From assembly GCA_946615495.1 (NCBI GenBank), contig CAMOHY010000002.1:1-32871 (forward strand): DNA of 32,871 bases. The letters run 5' to 3'. The translations under genes and the position numbers were made by a program. The stretch is from an uncultured Clostridia bacterium (GTDB taxonomy: Bacteria; Bacillota; Clostridia; Christensenellales; Aristaeellaceae). Of this stretch, positions 29,754 through 32,871 are shown piece after piece. Below the pieces are notes generated by a model, which was not told where the DNA came from, searched no databases, and was given only the letters and a program-made list of their open reading frames with translations. Numbering within the stretch: the stretch's first letter is position 1; every line of letters begins with the position of its first letter.

Positions 29754-31538
29754 ATGGAAGAAATCATTCGCGTCACCGACCGCCGCCGGGCGGACATTCG
29801 CTTTCAGGACGGCGCGCTGCCCCATCTGTGCGGCGTAAAAAGCTTCCAAATTATGCGGGCCAACCGGAAAATGCCGGAGGACGCCGAGGGCTTTGGCTGG
29901 ACCTATAACCACGCCGCCATGCTGTGCCACGCCTTCGGCCGCTTTTACTGCCAATTCCTTTCCAATCCGGTGAGCGAGCATGAAACGCCGGGCCACACCC
30001 TGCTGTGCGACAGCGAGGACGGAGCGCATTGGTCCCGTCCCCGCGTGCTGTTCCCGGAAATCGAAATCGACACCGCGCCTTATCTTGGCCCCCGCACGCC
30101 CCAGCTTCTGCCCCGGATGCTCACCGTGCCCCATCAGCGAATGGGCTTTTACATGGGGCGAAACGGCGTGCTGCTCACCCTGTCCTTTTACGGCCTGGTG
30201 CACGACCGGCATCAGAGCGCGCCCTGCGACGGCTGGGGCGTCGGCCGGGCAGCGCGCCGCATTTTCCCGGATGGCAGCCTGGGCGATATCTATTTCCTGC
30301 TCTATAATGAGCCCGCCGGCTTTACGGAAAAAAACGTGGACGCTTTCCCGCCCTATGAAAAAAGTCCGGACGGCGCCTTCGTGGACGCCTGCCGGGAGCT
30401 GCTTTCAAACGGCGCGGCCATGCGCCAAATGTACGAAGAGCAGCGGTTTGACAAAAAGCTGTTTCCCCGGCCCGGCGCCCAGGCCTTCTGCTTTTACACG
30501 GTGGAGGGGCAGCACATGGTGGGCGTTTACAAGCGAAGCCTGGCCTCCCTGTCCCACGACGGGGGCAAAACCTGGACCGACCCCGCCCCCCAGCCCTCCA
30601 TTCACACCATGACGGGCAAGGTGTGGGGCCAGCGCACCTCCGACGGGCGCTTTACCCTGATGTACAACCCCACCACCGACGGCCAGCACCGCTGGCCCAT
30701 CGCCGCCGTTACCGGGGAGGACGGGCATACCTTCTCCCATTTGTCCGCCGTCACCGGCGATATGAGCCCCCAGCGTTACGGCGGCATCGATAAAAACCTG
30801 GGCCCGCAGTACATGCGCGGCATTGCCGAGTGCAACCCCCAAACGCCGGATGGCGACGTATGGCTGGCCTACAGCAACAACAAAGAGGATATTTGGGTCA
30901 GCCGCATCCCGGTGCCGCTGAGTGCCGAGGGCTCGCGGGAGGGCAGCCTGGATTTGTCCTCCGGCTCCTTCCCCGCCGCGCTGGGCGTTTATTCTCCCGC
31001 CTGGGCCCCGGTGACGATGGAAAACGGCGCCGTAACGCTCCGGGACCGGGACCCCTACGACCGGGCCGCCGTCGAAGTGGGCGTGGGCCAGGCCGAAAGC
31101 GGCAGCGTACACGCCGCCCTGTCGGTGGACGCAGTGGCGGAATGCGGCAGCGTGACTCTGGAAATGCAGGACGACGCGGGCCGCACCCCCATTCAGCTCA
31201 TTTTCCGGCCGGACGGCAAAGTGTACCTGCGCAATGACGGCCGCATCGACCCCTGGCTTCCCTGGCGTTCCGGCGAAGTGATCCATCTGGACATTGCCTT
31301 CGACGCCGCGGCCTGCCGCACGGTTTTGACCCTGAACGGCGCAGAAAAAAAGCAGGCCTTTAACGCCAGCGTGAATGAAATCGCCCGGCTGCGCCTGCTC
31401 ACCAAGCAGCATATTCCCTGCCTTTCCACCCTGGATTCCTGCGGCAAATACGGCCAAAAGGATCAGGTGCTGCCCGGCTGCGAAGAAAAAACGGAAGAGA
31501 CCCGCGTCCGGCTGCTGGCGCTGTCCTGGAAAGGCTAA
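29754..31538 (+). CDS. Large beta-propeller protein with a C-terminal sandwich domain
   Basis: A 594-residue protein without a signal peptide. The first 400 residues look like a BNR-type propeller: one clear Asp box, LSHDGGKTWTDP, and one weak copy, CDSEDGAHWSRP. Motifs GFGWTYNHAAMLCHAFGRFY, YMGRNGVLLTLSFYG, GVGRAARRIFPDGSLGDIYF, MGFYMGRNG and GIAECNPQTPDGDVWLAYSN are distinctive, and I do not recognise a characterised family from them. Residues from about 415 resemble a LamG or GH32 C-terminal sandwich (LIFRPDGKVYLRNDGRIDPW). The ribosome site GGGAG overlaps the stop region of the previous gene, so translation is likely coupled. Sialidase-like propeller folds also occur in rhamnosidases and lyases acting on rhamnose-glucuronate caps; that link is inference. 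Confidence 0.65.
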   Translation: MEEIIRVTDRRRADIRFQDGALPHLCGVKSFQIMRANRKMPEDAEGFGWTYNHAAMLCHAFGRFYCQFLSNPVSEHETPGHTLLCDSEDGAHWSRPRVLFPEIEIDTAPYLGPRTPQLLPRMLTVPHQRMGFYMGRNGVLLTLSFYGLVHDRHQSAPCDGWGVGRAARRIFPDGSLGDIYFLLYNEPAGFTEKNVDAFPPYEKSPDGAFVDACRELLSNGAAMRQMYEEQRFDKKLFPRPGAQAFCFYTVEGQHMVGVYKRSLASLSHDGGKTWTDPAPQPSIHTMTGKVWGQRTSDGRFTLMYNPTTDGQHRWPIAAVTGEDGHTFSHLSAVTGDMSPQRYGGIDKNLGPQYMRGIAECNPQTPDGDVWLAYSNNKEDIWVSRIPVPLSAEGSREGSLDLSSGSFPAALGVYSPAWAPVTMENGAVTLRDRDPYDRAAVEVGVGQAESGSVHAALSVDAVAECGSVTLEMQDDAGRTPIQLIFRPDGKVYLRNDGRIDPWLPWRSGEVIHLDIAFDAAACRTVLTLNGAEKKQAFNASVNEIARLRLLTKQHIPCLSTLDSCGKYGQKDQVLPGCEEKTEETRVRLLALSWKG

Positions 31539-31595
31539 TACCAAGGCTGCCCATACTAATACTGTTACCGAATAAAAAAAGAATTTCTGGGAGAA

Positions 31596-32156
31596 TCAAT
31601 CATATAGAACCACGTATTGCTCCAACATGATTTCCCGAATGGCATCTTCTGCCTTCTTTCCGGTGTTGTTGTATATATGGCCTTGATTTTCCGGCATAGC
31701 TTCCAGTTTCTTTTTCAGGAACAGCGCCCTGCCGATCATATCAACATCGCCGCGTTTTCGTATGCGTTGTTCTATTTCATCTGCGTCGGCTGTCAGCACG
31801 ATATAATACAGAGACGCCTGATTTTTTTCTGCCAGTTCCCTGACGCGGACAAGCTCGTCTTCGATCACATAGTCGATCACGACATCCAGATGATCCTGAA
31901 GCGCTCTCTGGGCTGTGGCAATGATGCAGTCCCAGTTGAACCGCAGAATATCATCCCACAGAACCTGATTAGAAGCCTGTCCGTCCACAAAGAAGTCCCC
32001 TTTCTCTTCGGGTTCCACGAAACCTCTGTGGAAATCGTCCCCGTGGATGACATAAACTGTTTTGTGATCCTGCTCAACAAGATATCTGGCATAAGCATCC
32101 GCAAGTGTGGATTTTCCACTGCCGCACGGGCCGGAAATAAAGATGATTTTCGGCAT
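31596..32156 (-). CDS. P-loop kinase-like protein
   Basis: A 186-residue protein opening with PKIIFISGPCGSGKSTLADA, a Walker A motif, followed by VIHGDDFHRGF, as in uridine-kinase and gluconate-kinase-like proteins. VVIDYVIEDELVRVRELAEK and LYYIVLTADADEIEQRIRKR fit the middle strand and lid arginines of small-molecule kinases. Substrate unknown. The ATG at 32156 follows GTGAGG by eight bases; ATG codons further upstream (32177, 32204) lack a site. G+C is clearly lower than in genes to the left. It lies 66 bases after a GNAT gene and may be co-transcribed with it. It is convergent with the glycan operon. Confidence 0.8.
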   Translation of the reverse strand: MPKIIFISGPCGSGKSTLADAYARYLVEQDHKTVYVIHGDDFHRGFVEPEEKGDFFVDGQASNQVLWDDILRFNWDCIIATAQRALQDHLDVVIDYVIEDELVRVRELAEKNQASLYYIVLTADADEIEQRIRKRGDVDMIGRALFLKKKLEAMPENQGHIYNNTGKKAEDAIREIMLEQYVVLYD

Positions 32157-32222
32157 ACAGAGCAACCTCACATTCATCGTCCATTCGATAGAAAACAGTT
32201 CCATTCAGGCACAGAGAGGGGA

Positions 32223-32753
32223 TCACCTATACAGCTTTTTGGAAAAGAACAGGATCAGATCGTCATCAACGGTGCAAACCGTTTCGTATTGGACACATTG
32301 CTTGCCTTGATACCAGACGCCGGAACCGTCCGGAATATATCCTCGTTTGACGTACATCCGCTGCGCAGCGCCATAGCTGTCACACAGTCCAACGCCAAGG
32401 CAGACAGTATCCGCATACTGACTTGCGATCTGCTCCGCCACATCCATCAATCTGTTTCCTATACCTCTTCTCTGATATTTTTTCAACACGTTAAAATCAA
32501 CGATGATTGGCCAGCCCTTCTCCTTGAACGGGCCGTCATTCGCATGCAGATACACATATACATACCCCGCAAGGCATCCCTGGAATACAGCAGTCAGGGC
32601 AACGCATTTGCCCTCAGTCTGATCTTTCAGCCTCGTCCTATATCCAGAAATTTCAGGATGCCATCCCTGGGCTGTAAATTCATCTGTAAATACCTGGGCA
32701 TCCGCATCTTCCATATTACGGATGATTAGATTCTCATCTTCATAATAAACCAT
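32223..32753 (-). CDS. GNAT acetyltransferase
   Basis: A 176-residue protein with the acetyl-CoA loop in VLKKYQRRGIGNRLMDVAEQ and the later GLCDSYGAAQRMYVKRGYIP. The N-terminus is EDENLIIRNMEDADAQVFTD, and the segment GYVYVYLHANDGPFKEKGWP is unlike typical small GNATs. The substrate is unknown; similar proteins are often listed as possible resistance or toxin-neutralising enzymes, without proof here. GAGGAGGAAAAC precedes the ATG at 32753. The gene shares the low G+C of its neighbour at 31596. Confidence 0.85.
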   Translation of the reverse strand: MVYYEDENLIIRNMEDADAQVFTDEFTAQGWHPEISGYRTRLKDQTEGKCVALTAVFQGCLAGYVYVYLHANDGPFKEKGWPIIVDFNVLKKYQRRGIGNRLMDVAEQIASQYADTVCLGVGLCDSYGAAQRMYVKRGYIPDGSGVWYQGKQCVQYETVCTVDDDLILFFSKKLYR

Positions 32754-32782
32754 GGCGTTGTTTTCCTCCTCAGCAAAGGAAC

Positions 32783-32808
32783 CTGTTTGTCAAACAGATT
32801 TCATTTTA
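32783..32808 (-). promoter_or_regulatory. Possible promoter -10 with a palindromic operator
   Basis: CTGTTTGTCAAACAG (32783-32797) is a perfect inverted repeat around one base. On the minus strand it begins five bases after TAAAAT (32803-32808), a plausible -10 for the GNAT gene at 32223. The -35 (TTGTAT, 18 bases away) is weak. Confidence 0.45.
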
Positions 32809-32871
32809 TCCCAGTTTCCGGCACACATACAAAAGGTGATTGGTATGGCCAAGAAGCTCCCGTTTTTCTGA

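Noticed and set aside
32845-32871. Eight-codon plus-strand ORF ending at the window edge (MAKKLPFF)
   Set aside because: Too short and without a good ribosome site; no supporting context.

Overview
The window looks like chromosome from a high-G+C member of the Clostridia (Bacillota), probably an uncultured gut organism. The basis is strong AGGAGG-type ribosome binding sites, TTGACA/TATAAT promoters, LplB/LplC/LipO-type sugar importers, a CHAP cell-wall hydrolase, a TSCPD protein and a MucBP-like surface protein. The lineage is inference; no RNA gene is present to anchor it.

Layout. Positions 1-5,910 are nearly all on the minus strand: a truncated amylosucrase with its own promoter, two very small membrane proteins, a TSCPD protein, two GNAT acetyltransferases, a GuaA-like protein with a dead amidotransferase domain, and a secreted CHAP hydrolase. 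Positions 6,015-11,768 encode one 1,917-residue surface protein with twelve MucBP-like repeats, five SH3-like repeats, one membrane segment and a long cytoplasmic tail. A plus-strand Nudix hydrolase and a shared terminator follow. The overlapping pair rsmH-rsmI comes next, both acting on 16S rRNA C1402.

Positions 14,586-19,858 form a leftward group with an organophosphate theme: glycerophosphodiesterase, alkaline-phosphatase-superfamily enzyme with a LamG-like tail, and an OPA-like permease. It is followed by a cut-down PfkB kinase, a cupin, an SGNH hydrolase and a GNAT. Directly upstream (19,897-20,313) is a scar made of a frameshifted ABC permease remnant and a piece of a conjugative VirB4 ATPase.

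Positions 20,445-31,538 are a regulated glycan-use locus. An IclR regulator and a DapA-family aldolase run left; a beta-propeller enzyme, two ABC permeases, a solute-binding protein, a GH106-like glycosidase and a second beta-propeller enzyme run right. The divergent promoters each carry a GTTC-N9-GAAC element at the expected start site, which suggests IclR controls both arms. Only the binding protein has a signal peptide, so an imported oligosaccharide is probably broken down in the cytoplasm. The propellers resemble sialidases but I see no sialidase arginine motif, so the substrate is open. The last 1.3 kb is visibly lower in G+C and holds a P-loop kinase-like protein and a GNAT.
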